Shown: positions 8,876-20,410, numbered from the stretch's first letter. The stretch: 45,889 nucleotides of DNA from Mastigamoeba balamuthi (GCA_902651635.1 CACRSC010000064.1:1-45889); one strand, 5' to 3'. The notes: generated by a model not told the origin, from the letters alone. Translations and numbers: made by a program.

Positions 8876-11783
8876 ATGGGAGACCGCGGGGCCTCGGCGG
8901 TGTGCAGCGTGCCCCCCGACCTCGTCGAGCAGCCGCCCGTCCACATCGACGCGCTGCCCCCGCTCCCCGAGCCCCTCGCCACCATGTCCGCCCCCCTCCC
9001 CCAATCAACTGATTTCAGATTTGGGCTGCGATATCCTGATATTTCCCGGAATCCGCGTAAATATCTGCGCCAGCGTCAGGCAGGCCGAGCCGCCGAGCTG
9101 GTCGTCCGAGGCCGAGGCCGCGGGGTTCGAGCGCAGGCTGGTGTTCGACTCGAGCGACGATGTGCGCCTCTCGGCCGAGGACGGGCGCCTCGAGTTCGAG
9201 TCCCGCTTCGAGAGCGGTAACCTCGCGCGCGCCACGCAGACGTACGTCACCAGAAGACACGTCAGAGGCTGGGTGGGGTGGGGTGTTGCCACCCTCGCTT
9301 GGCAGCGCTCTTGCTCTGCCGCTGGGGGGCCCTCTGCCTGAATGAAAGCTGCTGCGGTGCTGCTCGCCGTAGGACACGATTCAGTCAATTGACATTCGCC
9401 CTCCCCTGCGAGTCACTCTGCGCGTAGCTTTGCTCCTTCTCGGCCTCCCGGGTGTTGCCACCCTCGCTCGGCAGCGCTCTTGCTCTGCCGCTGGGGGGAC
9501 CTCTGCTGCTCGCATACGGTTCAGTCAATTGATATTCGCCCCCTGCGAGTCGCTCTGCGCGTAGCTTTGCTCCTTCTCGGCCTCCCGTGCCCGGGGAGCA
9601 CCGGGGGAGGAATCAACTGAGAGAGCTGCTCATGCCGCACTGCAGGGGGCCGTACGAGTACAAGCTCGAGGTGCGGCCGGACATGGAGATCAACGGCAAG
9701 TACCTGACGCACTGGTTCTACTTCAGCGTGCGCGGGGCTGTGCCCGGGCACCGCTACAGGCTCGCCGTGACCAACGCGGCCAAGGCCGAGAGCCTGCAGC
9801 GCCACGGGCTGCGGCCCCTGCTCTACTCGGTGCGCGACGCCAAGTGCGGCCACGGCTGGGTCCGCGCCGGCGAGGACCTCGCCTACTACGCCAACGGCGA
9901 GAACGACCCCCGGGGCCACCCCCTCTACACCTTCTCCTTCACCCTCACGTTCTTCAGTGCGCCCCCCCTCCCCCCTTGCCTCCTTTCAATTGCCTTCATC
10001 GTGTAGGCGTAAATGAGATCAGTTGAGCGTCGGGCAATGACTGTGGCTCACTGCGCCCGCGCCCATTGGGGACTTTGGAGCAGACAGGGACGACACGGTG
10101 TACGTAGCGTCTGCGCACCCGTACACGTACTCGATGCTGCAGCGGTACCTGAACAGCCTCAAGTCGCTGCCCAACTGGCGCTGCTACCGCCGCGAGACGC
10201 TGTGCCTGACGCACTACGGCCACAGCGTTGACGTGCTGACGATCACGGCGCCCGAGGGCCAGGCCGCCACGCCGCTGCCCGAGCGCCACGGCATCCTCGT
10301 CACCGCCCGCGTGCACCCCTCCGAGACGGCCGCCTCGTGGATCGCCAAGGGCCTCGTCGACACGCTGCTGGGCGAGAGCCCGCTGGCCGTGGCCCTGCGG
10401 GCAAAGTTCGTCTTCCGCGTCGTCCCGATGCTCAACCCCGACGGCGTCGTCTTTGGCCAGTCGCGCTGCAGCCTCGAGGGCTACGACCTCAACAGGGTCT
10501 GGGACAGCCCCAGCCCCTCCATGTGCCCCACCATCTTCGCCGCCAAGAAGGTCCGCTGCGCCCAAATCAATTGATTCTCGCTGTCACCCTGATTTCCAGC
10601 ATAAAAACAGATGGCGATTGAGTTTGGGAGGGACAGAAAGGTGGGCTTCTACGTGGACCTGCACGGGCACAGCAGGAAGATGAACGCGTTCACGTACGGC
10701 TGCGAGCCGGCGGCCGAGCCCGCGGCGGTGCAGCAGCAGCAGCAGCGTATCCTGTGCCGGCTGTTCCCCCGGCTGCTGGCGCTCAACTCGCAGACCTTCT
10801 CGTACCAGGACTGCACGTGGGCCGTGCGCCCCACCAAGGAGGGCACCGCGCGCGTCACCATGTGGAAGGACTACCAGTGGGAGAACTGGTGCGCCATCTT
10901 GCGCTCGTTGCCTCAAGTGGAGGGCTGTTTTTTTGCAAACATGTATTATCAATTGCAAAAGACAGTTCACCTCAATCGGGCACGAGAGGGCTCTGCTGAG
11001 GCAAGCATCATCGAGCTCTCGTGTGGGGGTGTCGATGCACGCCTTTATAAATTGAATTGAATCTGGCCTTTGAATTCTGTCTGAAGTGCCTTGTTTTCCT
11101 CCCTTCGCAGCTTCACGCTCGAGGCGTCGATCTGTGGGACGACGCTGGGGCAGTTCCCCAACTGCCACTTTAACACGCGGCAGTACTGCGACATCGGGCG
11201 GGCGCTGTGCCAGTCGTTCTACGACTTCTACCAGGGCAGCCAGGCCAAGATCAGCACCGCCCTCGCGGACATCACGCTGCCCGCCGCCTCGGCCGCGCAG
11301 GACGTGGCCCCCAGGCTCCGCAACCGCCGCAGGTACGCCAAGAAGACCAAGGGCGCCGCCCGCAGGTCGTACTCGCACTCGTCGTCGCCCTCGGAGGAGT
11401 ACGACGACCCGCGGGTGCTCGAGGACGCGTTCGCCTCGGCCCCCGTGGGCCTCGCGTCGAGCAGCACCAAGTCGAGCAGGACGAACCTGCGGTGCCCCGA
11501 GGGCAGGCGAGAGATGTCCGCGCCCCCGGTGGTCAGCATCGGCAACTGCGGGCCCAGCAGCAGCCCCTCGAGCCCCAGCCGCACGCGTGCCGGCGGCGGC
11601 AGCAGCGCGAGGGCCGGCAGCGCTCGCGTGCTCGCGCGCAAGGCGACGCCGTCGGCGCAGTCGCAGGCGGAGAGCGGAGGCAAGCAGACGGGGCAGGAGC
11701 GACGGCCGCAGGAGTCAGGGGGACACAAGTCGCCACCTGTGGTGCTGCCGCTGCTGGACTCGCGGCCACTGACGTCGCTGTAA
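8876..11783 (+). CDS. cytosolic carboxypeptidase (M14 CCP, AGBL4/CCP6-like)
   Basis: Six exons, 8876-8985, 9080-9241, 9646-9956, 10084-10550, 10611-10888 and 11111-11783, join in phase to 666 residues. The N-terminal CCP domain shows FESGNL and WFYFSV...YRLAVTN. The peptidase domain has the zinc ligands HPSE (H272, E275) and DLHGH (H368 or H370), the substrate motif YDLNRVW, and the catalytic Glu in FTLEAS (E447). CCPs remove Glu from the tails or side chains of tubulin and other proteins; GYDLNR.W.SPS and the overall order resemble CCP6. The last 150 residues are Ser/Arg-rich and disordered. Donors are GTCCGC, GTACGT, GTGCGC, GTCCGC and GTGCGC; every intron carries a TCAATTGA-like element. 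All key residues are present, so it should be active. Confidence 0.92.
9281..9586 (+). repeat. tandem duplication inside the second carboxypeptidase intron
   Basis: Copy 1 runs 9281-9449 and copy 2 runs 9450-9586. Both start GGGTGTTGCCACCCTCGCT, contain CAGTCAATTGA followed by ATTCGCCC, and end GCTTTGCTCCTTCTCGGCCTCCC. Copy 2 lacks about 30 bases in its middle. The duplication enlarges the intron to 404 nt and multiplies the intronic palindrome. Confidence 0.9.
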
Positions 11784-11888
11784 CGTGTAGAGATAGGAGA
11801 GCCGAGAGAGAGGAGACAAACACCAGCCTTGTTCGCTGTGCCGCTCGTGTGTGCTGGGCGACTGGTCATTTGCTTCCTGCGCTGGTAC

Positions 11889-14800
11889 TCAGCGGGCCCC
11901 AGGAACAGCGGCAGGGGCGCTCCGCGGGGGCGCCACTGGAGGGTGGCAACCACTCGAGCGGCCGGGCACAGTCGCGGCAGCCGCACTGCTAAGCCTTGGC
12001 GGCACAGCAGGAGAGGCACGCCGAGTGCCTTCAGAGGCCCCGGGCTGCTTCGGCAGTGGCCTGCACTCTGTGCCGCGCCCGCGGTCTTGGTTTCCGAGAA
12101 TCGCAATTGGCTCGGGCTGTGGCCGGGGCACCGGTGCCGCGCGCTGTTGGTGCTCTTGGCAGCTCGATACCTCAGCCGGCTCGGGTTGTGGCCGTGGCCG
12201 GCACTCCATGCTGCTGATCACAGCTGGCTCGTGCTGTGGCCGTGGCAGTGGCTCGAGCTCGGTGGCGTGAGGACACTCTTGATTGCTTGGGACGGCAAGT
12301 GGCTCGGGCTGCGGTCGTGACAACGGCCTGTGCCCCACGTCTGGTGCACTCTTTGGGCTACGTGGTACAACGGAGCGCCCGCACTCGGAAATTGGTGCGC
12401 CAGCGGCAGTATTCTCGTTGCAGGCCACCTCGTCGTTGTCGATGGGGAAGAGGAGGGAGTCGGAAGGGATCTCGTGCATGCACACAACGAGCACAGACTG
12501 CGACCCCGAGGCCTGGGGGCGCACCGAGTCGACGATAAAGGCGGTGCCCGACTCGAGGAGGACCTCTGCCTCGCCGAACTGGTTGAGGCAGCCCATGTCG
12601 CGGCCCCGGTCCACGCGCAGCGCGAACAGGGTGCCGGGCCCGCTGAGGAAGTCCGTGGCCACTGCGCGGCTGCGCGACGTGCTGGTGAAGCCGCTCCAGC
12701 AAACAGCAGTGCCCACAACGTAGCAGCCGGTATCGACTGTGCAGTCAATGCCCCTGAAGACCTCGCCCTGCACCACCGGCAGCCTCCGCATCGCGTGCGT
12801 CAGATGCCACGCGTACGCCAGCCAGCTGCTTCTCGAATTGCTATTGCTGTCTGATGGAGTCCTTCCACTGCTCAGATGGGCATCTCTGTTGGCGGATGCC
12901 CCTGTTGCTCTCTTGCTGGCGCTGCCGTTGTCGCTGCGGCAGCGAAGGGAATGGTTCATGCGGTAGTAGACGCTCTCCTCACGTGGCTGCTCTTCGGACG
13001 TGTACACCACCAGAGCCAGGGCCGCTTCGATACTCAGACCCGGGGGCAGTGAACTTCCAACCTTTCTTAGGTCTAGGTAAGAGACAATGAGAACAGAGAT
13101 AAAAAGCCATGCAGGCAGGGGGGAACTCACCTTGTTCGAATCTGTCTATCATGTCTTCAATGCCCTTAAGGGGAGGTCGAACACATCTCAGAGACTCACG
13201 AAGAGTGAGCGTCCTGTAGACGGATGGAGCTGGGGCAGGGGGCATTGGCTTGAGGCTCTCACCCTCGATGTCACTCATTCTGGCCTTAATCCTCCCGATA
13301 CTGCGCAGAGCCACTGCTCCTAGCACAACAACCACACCTGCTGTGGCTGTGGCCGCAACAGCAGCCCCCACTACCACAGCCCCAGCTGCAGACGAAGACA
13401 CGGTAATGGCAACAATGGTCGCAGTTGCAGCCACGGTGGCCACAACAACAACAGTTCCACCAACTGCAATTCCTGCAATTGCTCCTCCTGATAGACCACC
13501 ACCAGTACCGCCAGCAGCAATATCAGTCTCTGTGCTTGAGCTCCGTGATGATGCCATCAGAACTGCAAAAATGTCAGAACAAACAATTTGAATGGCTATT
13601 ACTATGACTGTCTGTTCCACTGTGCACCTCGGTACTGCTACTTTTTGAACTTTGATCACCGTTCCTAATCTCTGTGCTTATACTTTCAATAGTACTGCCT
13701 CTTTCTACATAACTAGTACTACTTGTTTGACTGGAATTGCTTTTGTCAGTGCTGCTGCTTGCTATTCCCCTGCTGGTCTCAGAAATGCTGCTTATGTGAT
13801 TGCTGCTACTGGATGATGCCAAAAGAGTACTGCTATCACTATAATGACTTGAGCTGGAAGAACCAACATAGTCAGAACCTGATAAGAGGATGAGACGAAT
13901 AGAATAAATAAGGAACTGGATCTGATAAGAATGTACTGCTGCTCATTGAACTGATGCTGCTGCTGCTACTACTGCTGCTGCTGCTGCTGCTTCTGCTAAC
14001 AATGCTGCTGCTGCTGCTGCTGCTGCTAACAATGCTGCTGCTGCTGCTTCTGCTAACAATGCTGCTCATCGAACTCTCACTTTGGGACATACAAGTTGGA
14101 AGATGTGTCCATTTTCCTTCTTTGCTACAAATTCCAGCCTGTGCAATTTTCCCCAATGGGCATGTATAAGAGCACTCTTGTCCACCAGCAATGACTGAGA
14201 AACACGTTCCCCATCCAGAGAACTCATGGGGCTCAGGCAGTGTACAACATGCAGAACAGTCTAAGCATCCTGAGGTACTACACACTCTCCGATTTCCATT
14301 ACATAGGGAAGCATTGATACTCGATCTACATAGATGACTGGGAACATCACCATAGAGCTGATTGCTATCAAGGTACCTGGAAAAGAGTGATTAATCCTTG
14401 GGAAAAATAGTTTAAGGACTCACAGAAATCCGAGTTGTTCAATATTTTCGAGAGTTTTTGGAATTGTCCCATTCAGACGATTTAATCCAAGATCACTGCT
14501 ATCAGAATTAGTCAACGTATGCATTAGTTAACATACACTCCCCATAGTGAATTCAAACTACCGAATGAGCTTGGTATCGTTCCACTTAATTGATTATTTC
14601 TCATACTCCTGTTTTTCGTTGTTAGCAGTTTGAATGTATCAGGCTGAAGGCTTACAGTTCGCTTAACTGATTAAGATTACTTATTGTGTCTGGAATGGTA
14701 CCACTGACTTGATTATCACTGAGATCCCTGAAAAAGACACTGAGAGATTTCCTATGAACTGCCAATGCATACAGTTGAAGCAGAGATGCGAGGTCTCCAA

Positions 14801-16291
14801 TCGTATTTGGGATTGTTCCACCGAGTTGGTTTGATTGAATATACCTAGATACTGTTTGTTGAATGATAGGATTGTCAGGAATCAATGACTTGCATTGTCT
14901 TAAGCAAGGCTAAACTTCCTATCGAATCTGGAAGAGATCCAGAAAGATGATTATTTTCCATGTACCTGGGAATATGAGTCTCTCAATAGGAGAAAAGGCA
15001 TACAGGTTGGCCAACTTTCTCAGACTTCCTATAGAAGAAGGAATGACTCCACTCAGCTTGTTGTGGGCTACTTTTCTGCGCATGAAATATGAAAAACACA
15101 ACTCAGTGACCTTCGAGTACAGAGTTTCGAGTCTGGTCAGATGAACTATCGATTCTGGAATTCCATTGGATAGACTGTTTCTTGCCAAATTCCTGAAGAA
15201 TTGTAAGTGTAAATGGGTATATAACTTACAATTTATAGAGGCCTGAAAGACTTCCAATGTCACTGGGAATGCTACCCTGAAGTTTGTTTCCCTCCAAATT
15301 ACTGAAAAAATGTTATACTCCAGCTGATTTCACCGATGACACACATGCTTGTTAGTCGTTGAAGATGACTGATGGAACCAGGAATAGTTCCATCACAGTT
15401 GTTTCCACTTAATTCTCTGTTGCCCAAATTTATGAGTACTAACGAGATGAAAACCATACAGGGAACTCAGGTTTTTCAAGCTTCCGATGTCGGGTATTGT
15501 CCCGACGAGTCCGTTGTAGTTCAAATCTCTGCAGTTATAAGCAATCAAGTATGCAAAAGACCCTTTTCGCACAGTGTTTGAAGTGCGGTAAGGAGCCCAA
15601 TCCATGAGGGAAACCTTCCTGTCACACCAGATTCCGCCAGGTCCCTGCGAAGAGAGCACCGTAAGAAGTCTGAGGAGAAGCTACCGGATGCTAACGTACA
15701 AAGACTTCAAGCCTTTCAGCTCACGGAAGGAATCGGGAATGCTACCGGAGAATTGATTGCCGGACAGATCCCTGCGGGATAATCATCAGAAATGATACCA
15801 AAATATGACAGCGCCATACAGTTCACTCAGTTTGACAAGGGAACCAATGCTACTCGGGATGGTGCCAGTTAGGCCTGCGTTGTCAAGTTTTCTGCGAAAG
15901 ATCTCCAGTGAGTCCACTCTCTGCAATTTCTTGGTGAGATCTGTAATCGGCGTACAGCATGTTCAGTTCAGTGAACACGGAGACGCTTCGAGGGATGTAT
16001 CCAGTTCTCTGCGATGACCGCGTGATGCTCAACGTGCTGGCAGTCGGTGAGGATCGCATGTTTTCGGTACGGAGAAATCAGGCAAAAACAACGGAGCCCT
16101 ACGCACAACCTGATAACCGAGTCGGAGGAGCACACGAGCCCGAGCTTGCTGCAGAGGCTCGAGAAGTCTGTGGCGCCGCAGGGGCTGGTGGACCAGGTCT
16201 CCTGCAGGGCCGGAATGGCCCGGTACATGTCGCAGAGGGCCTGCACCTGCTCTGTCTGCGTGGCAGCCACTCCACGCGGTGCTGCGGCCAT
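11889..16291 (-). CDS. LRR-membrane-ADP-ribosyltransferase receptor, copy A
   Basis: I assemble 19 exons: 16291-16107, 16006-15956, 15891-15820, 15771-15700, 15644-15573, 15528-15460, 15416-15345, 15301-15230, 15192-15121, 15075-15004, 14965-14894, 14844-14773, 14727-14656, 14608-14537, 14495-14424, 14376-13937, 13878 to about 13643, 13562-13131, 13072-11889. Order of parts: a short Cys-containing N-terminal cap; about 14 plant-type LRRs (LxGxIPxSIGxLxxL), nearly all one 72-nt exon each in phase 2; a Cys-rich sushi-like module (CLDCSACC...CSYTCPLG...GKWTHLPTC); Ser-rich stalk; Ala/Val/Gly hydrophobic region of about 60 residues; an arginine-type ART domain with R (VFRGID), STS (FTSTSRS) and ExE (EAEVLLESG); then a tail of PRPQPEP repeats. 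The start is uncertain: the in-frame ATG at 16291 gives a weak signal peptide, and an upstream exon may exist. The donor of the exon ending near 13643 is one of several in-phase choices. One intron (14893-14845) is GC-AG. Transfer of ADP-ribose to arginine is the expected reaction. Confidence 0.85.
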
Positions 16292-16947
16292 CAGCACCGC
16301 AGCGCCCACCCCTGCCGCAGGAAGGCATCGCTGACGTCAGTGAGGTCGTGTGGGGAGGCACTGCTGTGCACAGAGGTGAAGCATGAAGCTGTTGGGCTGA
16401 ACACAAGGGCGAGTCATCACGCCCGCTTGCTGCTCTGTTGTTGTTCGCTGGTTTTGTCGAGTCCGTCGGTCGAGTCCCCACACCTGGGTGGTCCAGTTCA
16501 AAAACCAGAGAAGATACTCTCCGAGTCAGAAATCTTTCGGAGTTCGAGATTGGCGGATAATCACAACCGCATGACCTCTGAGCGTACTCGAGGCAGTCAG
16601 ACAGGTTTTGAACCGATGTCAGGCTTGAGGTCCACAGAGAAATGGTATTGAGTCTCCCTCACGGGGAACAAGATTATGGCGCCTGAGACAATTGCCAACC
16701 ACGCTACGAAAGGCGGAAGTAATCAAGCAATATTTAACGACCACATATCAGTCGGGCTCGGATAACTATCACAACGCAGCAAAAGATGTCCACCTGCAGT
16801 GGATGTCGGCAGTCGTCCATGGTGAGTACACCCATGGGCGTACTCCTCGAGTCACCGGTATCCTTGCTACGAGGTCGGAACAGCTCATATCTGGACAACT
16901 TACACTATGTCTCAAAGACGGGTTTGCAGAGCTATTGAAAAGCGGTG
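16292..16947. other. intergenic region
   Basis: The upstream region of LRR-ART copy A and the downstream region of the 2H gene. No gene is supported. A further first exon of copy A could lie at about 16330-16420, since its frame is open there only in part. Confidence 0.3.
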
Positions 16948-19843
16948 TTACACGTCCTCGGGTGTCGGGGAGCTCTGTTGCTGCTGGTCGAGCCAGAAGA
17001 GGTTGCCCTCGAGGAGACCTGCGAGGACGAACGAGTGGCCCAGCACCAGCGTCTGCGTGCGCAGCACCTCCGCGAGGGAGTACCCCTGCCCCACGTGGTC
17101 CCACCCGTCGTAGTCCATCAGCACCAGCATCTTCCCCTCGTCCACGCACCTCTTGTACACCGCTGGCAGTAATGATAGTAAGTTTTCCGCCAAAATAATA
17201 AAAATGATGGCCCAAATCAATTGATTCGCCACAAAAAAGCACCTTTGAGCTGCGCGAACGACTCTGTCTTGGCGACAGCGGCGGCGTAGAGCGGGCAGTA
17301 GACCCTGGCGCGGGCCTCGACGTAGGGCAGGTGCTGCCCGTCCCACAGCGTGTAGAGCGGCTTCGCCCCGCGGCCCCCCGGATACCTCTGCGCCTCGCGC
17401 GAGGCCCAGCCGGCGCTGGCCCACTTCCAGTACTGCTCCGTGGGCTCGCCGCTGCCGTCGGCCATCGCGGGGTAGACCTTGGCGAACTGCCACGCGTTCT
17501 CGACGAGCTCTGCGACGCGCCCGCCGTAGAGCTCCACGGGGCCCGCGAAGAACGGGCTCAGCCCGCGCTGCCACCCCGGCGACCGCGGCGCCCGCGACGT
17601 CACGTCGACAAACACCGCGTTGCCCGCGTTGACGTCCGGGGGCACGGGCTTGCGCAGGTTCATGACGCGCACGGTCGTCTCCGGGACTTCCCTGTGCGCC
17701 CAGTAGCCGATGTTCTCCAGCCTCGGGGGCTCCCGGGCGTCGCCGTCGTTGCTGACGTCACCCGCTGCTTCGGCCGGGGGCGGGGGCGACGCCGCGGGCG
17801 AGCCGGTGCCGCATTCGCCCAGGGCGATGGAGTGCTCGACGTGGAAGGGCTCGTGGTCGCTGTCGCGGCAGATCAATTGAATGGCCTCTGCCTGCCACTC
17901 GACGCTGCGCCACTTGGCGTTCATCGCGCGCACCGCCTCTGCCGCGCCGCGCTTGGGCCACTGCCCCAGCGTCAGGTGCGGGATGTAGGGCTCCCGGGGG
18001 GCGTTGGGCTCGCCGGGCGCGAGCTCGGGGAACTCGTCGGCGAGCAGCCGCTGCAGCTCGTGCAGGCGCCCCTCGGGCTCGCACTCGGGCCGCAGCCACA
18101 GCACGCTGTCCGCGGTGTGCGCGAAGCTGCAGACCTCGCGCAGCGCCACGCGGAACGGCGCCACGCGGGCCGCGACGTCGCGCAGGCGCTGCACCGCGTC
18201 GGTGTGCTCCCAGCGGCCCCTGTCGACGAACGGCCACACAACGTTGACGTGCGGCATCCAGCGGGCGAAGGCCCTGTCGTGCGCCTGCCGCACCTCCTGT
18301 ATCGGGCCCCACAGCGCCTCGGGGGGCGCCAGCACCACGGCGGCCCTGAACGACCTCACCGGCCCGCTTGCCGTCGCCGCCGCGGGCACGGGAGCGCGCG
18401 GCACCGCGCAGGGCCGCTGGGGGGCCGCCACGGCAGCGCGGGGGCTCTGGGCGGCCCAGCGCGAGCGCGGGGGCCGCGTGGGGAAGGAGGGGAAGAGGGC
18501 GCTGGCCTCGCTGGGCTCCCTGCTCCGGACAAGGGGCGCCGTCCCGACGCTGCCCCGCAGCAGCGAAGAGCGCTCGTCCCAGTCCCTGCGCGAGACGCGC
18601 TGCTCGCGGGCGCACGGCCGCGGCGCCGACGCGTAGCGGGCGGCGAACGCCGAGTCGTCGGTGACGGCGAGGGCGCGCCAGGAGCCCTGCTGGGCCGACA
18701 TGCGCTGCTCGGCGGGCAGCGCGCGCAGGACGAGCTCGTAGAGCAGCGGCCACGAGGTGCCCGCGCCCATCGGCGAGTCGTACGTGCGCCACGTGCCGCG
18801 CATCTCGCCCGCGTTGAGGTCCACAGAGCCGTCGAGCCAGTAGTACTCGCCCTCGAGCAGCCCGCGCTGGACCGACAGCCGCACGCCCGCGGTGCCGTCG
18901 GCGCGCTGCTCGGCCAGCACCCCGGCGACGGTGAACGCGCGGGCGTCGGGGACCCACGCGCGGACGACTTTGCCGTCGACGAACTGCGTGTCGGCGGGCG
19001 GCACTCTGAACTGCTCCGCGAGCTTCCTGCGCTCGGGGCCCTCGCTGCGCAGGGCCACCTCGTAGCCCTCCTGCAGCGTCACGCGCCCCGGGCAGGCGTG
19101 CAGCGCGGGCTGGGCCGCCGCGTGGCCGTCGACGACGAGCGCGGTGCCCATGTGCGTGTGGCCGAGGTAGCAGGGGCTGCGCAGCGGGTCGCCCGCCTCG
19201 CGCAGGTCGAACCACGACCCGGGCCCCGCGAACTCCACGCGGAGCCCGAGCTCTGCGGGCGCGGGGCCCTCGAGCAGCAGCTGCCAGGCGGTGCCCTCGA
19301 GCGTCGCCAGGCCCAGCGCGCGCGTCAGCTCCGTCTTCTCGGGCGCGGGCAGCGTTGCCCAGTCCAGCTGGCCCTCGGGCTCCTCGTCTTCCCGCGGTCC
19401 GCTGCTGCTGCGCTGCTGCAGGGCCAGCGCCTGCTCCACGGCCACGACAAACGTGGTGTTGGCTGCCGCGTTGGCCGTTTGCAGCGGCGCCGAGGGCACG
19501 GCGACGCCCACGGGCTCCTCGACCTCGGGGGCCGGGGAGACGCGCGGGGGAGGCGGAGTGCGGGCAGAGGCCACAGAGGGCGAGCGGGGCGAGGGCTGCG
19601 GGGACTCGGAGGGGCTCCAGGGAAACGCTGGCAGCTGCGGCGTCGCGCGGCCGGCAGAGGGCGGGGGCGAGGCGCTGCGCCTCGAGGGCGGGGGAGGCGA
19701 GACAGAGGGCGCAGGCGTGGAGTCGACCACAAGGGCGGGCAGCTCCGTGGGCACGATCTTCCTCTTCTGGCTCTCGACAAAGGCTGCGGGGAGCGCAACT
19801 AAATAAGCCGCTTGGTCCACAAATCAACTGAGGGACAGCGCAT
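16948..19843 (-). CDS. 2H phosphoesterase fused to a C-terminal domain of unknown function
   Basis: Exons 19843-19837, 19798-17243 and 17162-16948 give 925 residues. The first intron (38 nt, GTCCCT...TTTAG) and the second (80 nt) both contain a TCARYTGA element. Residues about 1-130 are Pro/Ser-rich and disordered. A middle part (about 130-360; SWFDLREAG, CYLGHTHMGTALVVDG) is not recognised. A 2H domain follows with both signature motifs, PHVNVVWPF and PHLTLGQWP, as in 2'-5' RNA ligase-like and cyclic phosphodiesterases. The C-terminal 200 residues (FFAGPVELYGGRVAELVENAWQFAKVYP...MLVLMDYDGWDHVGQGYSLAEVL...LGHSFVLAGLLEG) resemble a bacterial/phage-type domain that I recall as DUF6939; this needs a search. 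The expected activity of the 2H part is hydrolysis of 2'-5' or cyclic phosphodiester bonds. The long open frame on the opposite strand is a composition shadow. Confidence 0.82.
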
Positions 19844-19932
19844 GACCCCAATACTCGCGCGGACACGCAACTGCACTGCCAGCACAACTGAACGGGTGGT
19901 GCAGCACGCAGCAGCACACAGCCTATGAGGGC

Positions 19933-20410
19933 ACACATTCATTTTGATCGGAGAACTGCAGCCACATGGAGAAGTCACGAGACCATCAGCAGCTCTCAAT
20001 TGTAAAAGGAAAAAGGGCAAATCAAAACGAACGTTTACAGCAGCCAGACCAGACAAGGGAGACACCACAGTGGGGGATTAAGGGTGACTGGGGTGCATCG
20101 TGCAGCCACGAGGGCACACATTCGTCTGATCCGAGAAATCACAGCTGCCTTGGAGGCCACCAGCAGCTCTCAATTGTAACGCAGCAAACACAAGAAGAAA
20201 AGCAAACGACCCGAGCAGCCAGAGCAAACAAGTGAGACACCACAGCGGGGGACCACGGGCGACTGGGGTGCATCTTGCAGCGTTCGTCTGATACGAGAAA
20301 CCACAGCTGCCACAGAGACCACCAGCAGCTCTCAATTGAAACGCAACAAGACGAAGAAAAGCGACAAGCAAGAGAGACAGACAACCACAGCGGAGGACAG
20401 AGGGCGACTG
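19933..20410. repeat. three tandem divergent repeats of about 140-170 bp
   Basis: Three units, about 19933-20115, 20116-20280 and 20281-20410. Each has ATTC.T.TGAT.CGAGAA near its start, ACCAGCAGCTCTCAATTG in the middle and GACACCACAG.GGGGA...GGCGACTGGGGTGCAT near its end. On the minus strand each copy reads CAATTGAGAGCTGCTGGTGG, i.e. the same palindrome found in introns. The units lie downstream of the hypothetical gene starting at 20779 and may be duplicated intron or exon-intron units. Confidence 0.8.

Noticed and set aside
13950-14070. CTG/AGC runs as a CRISPR or minisatellite array
   Set aside because: They are codon repeats for the Ser-rich stalk; no spacer-repeat structure.
14330-14345. 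Suspected one-base frame break between the last LRR and the Cys-rich module of LRR-ART copy A
   Set aside because: On recount the exon 14376-13937 reads through in one frame (GDVP then SHLC), so there is no break.
16501-16680. Possible tRNA or small RNA gene
   Set aside because: A GGTTTTGAACC-like piece is present but no cloverleaf can be folded around it; no tRNA or rRNA was found anywhere in the window.
17872-17882. TCAATTGA inside the 2H exon as a possible intron marker
   Set aside because: It encodes AIQLICR of the conserved 2H fold and no donor/acceptor pair fits; treated as chance.
17331-19802. 823-residue open frame on the plus strand opposite the 2H gene
   Set aside because: Arg/Gly/Leu/Ala text typical of the shadow of a GC-rich gene; the minus strand has both 2H motifs and in-phase introns.
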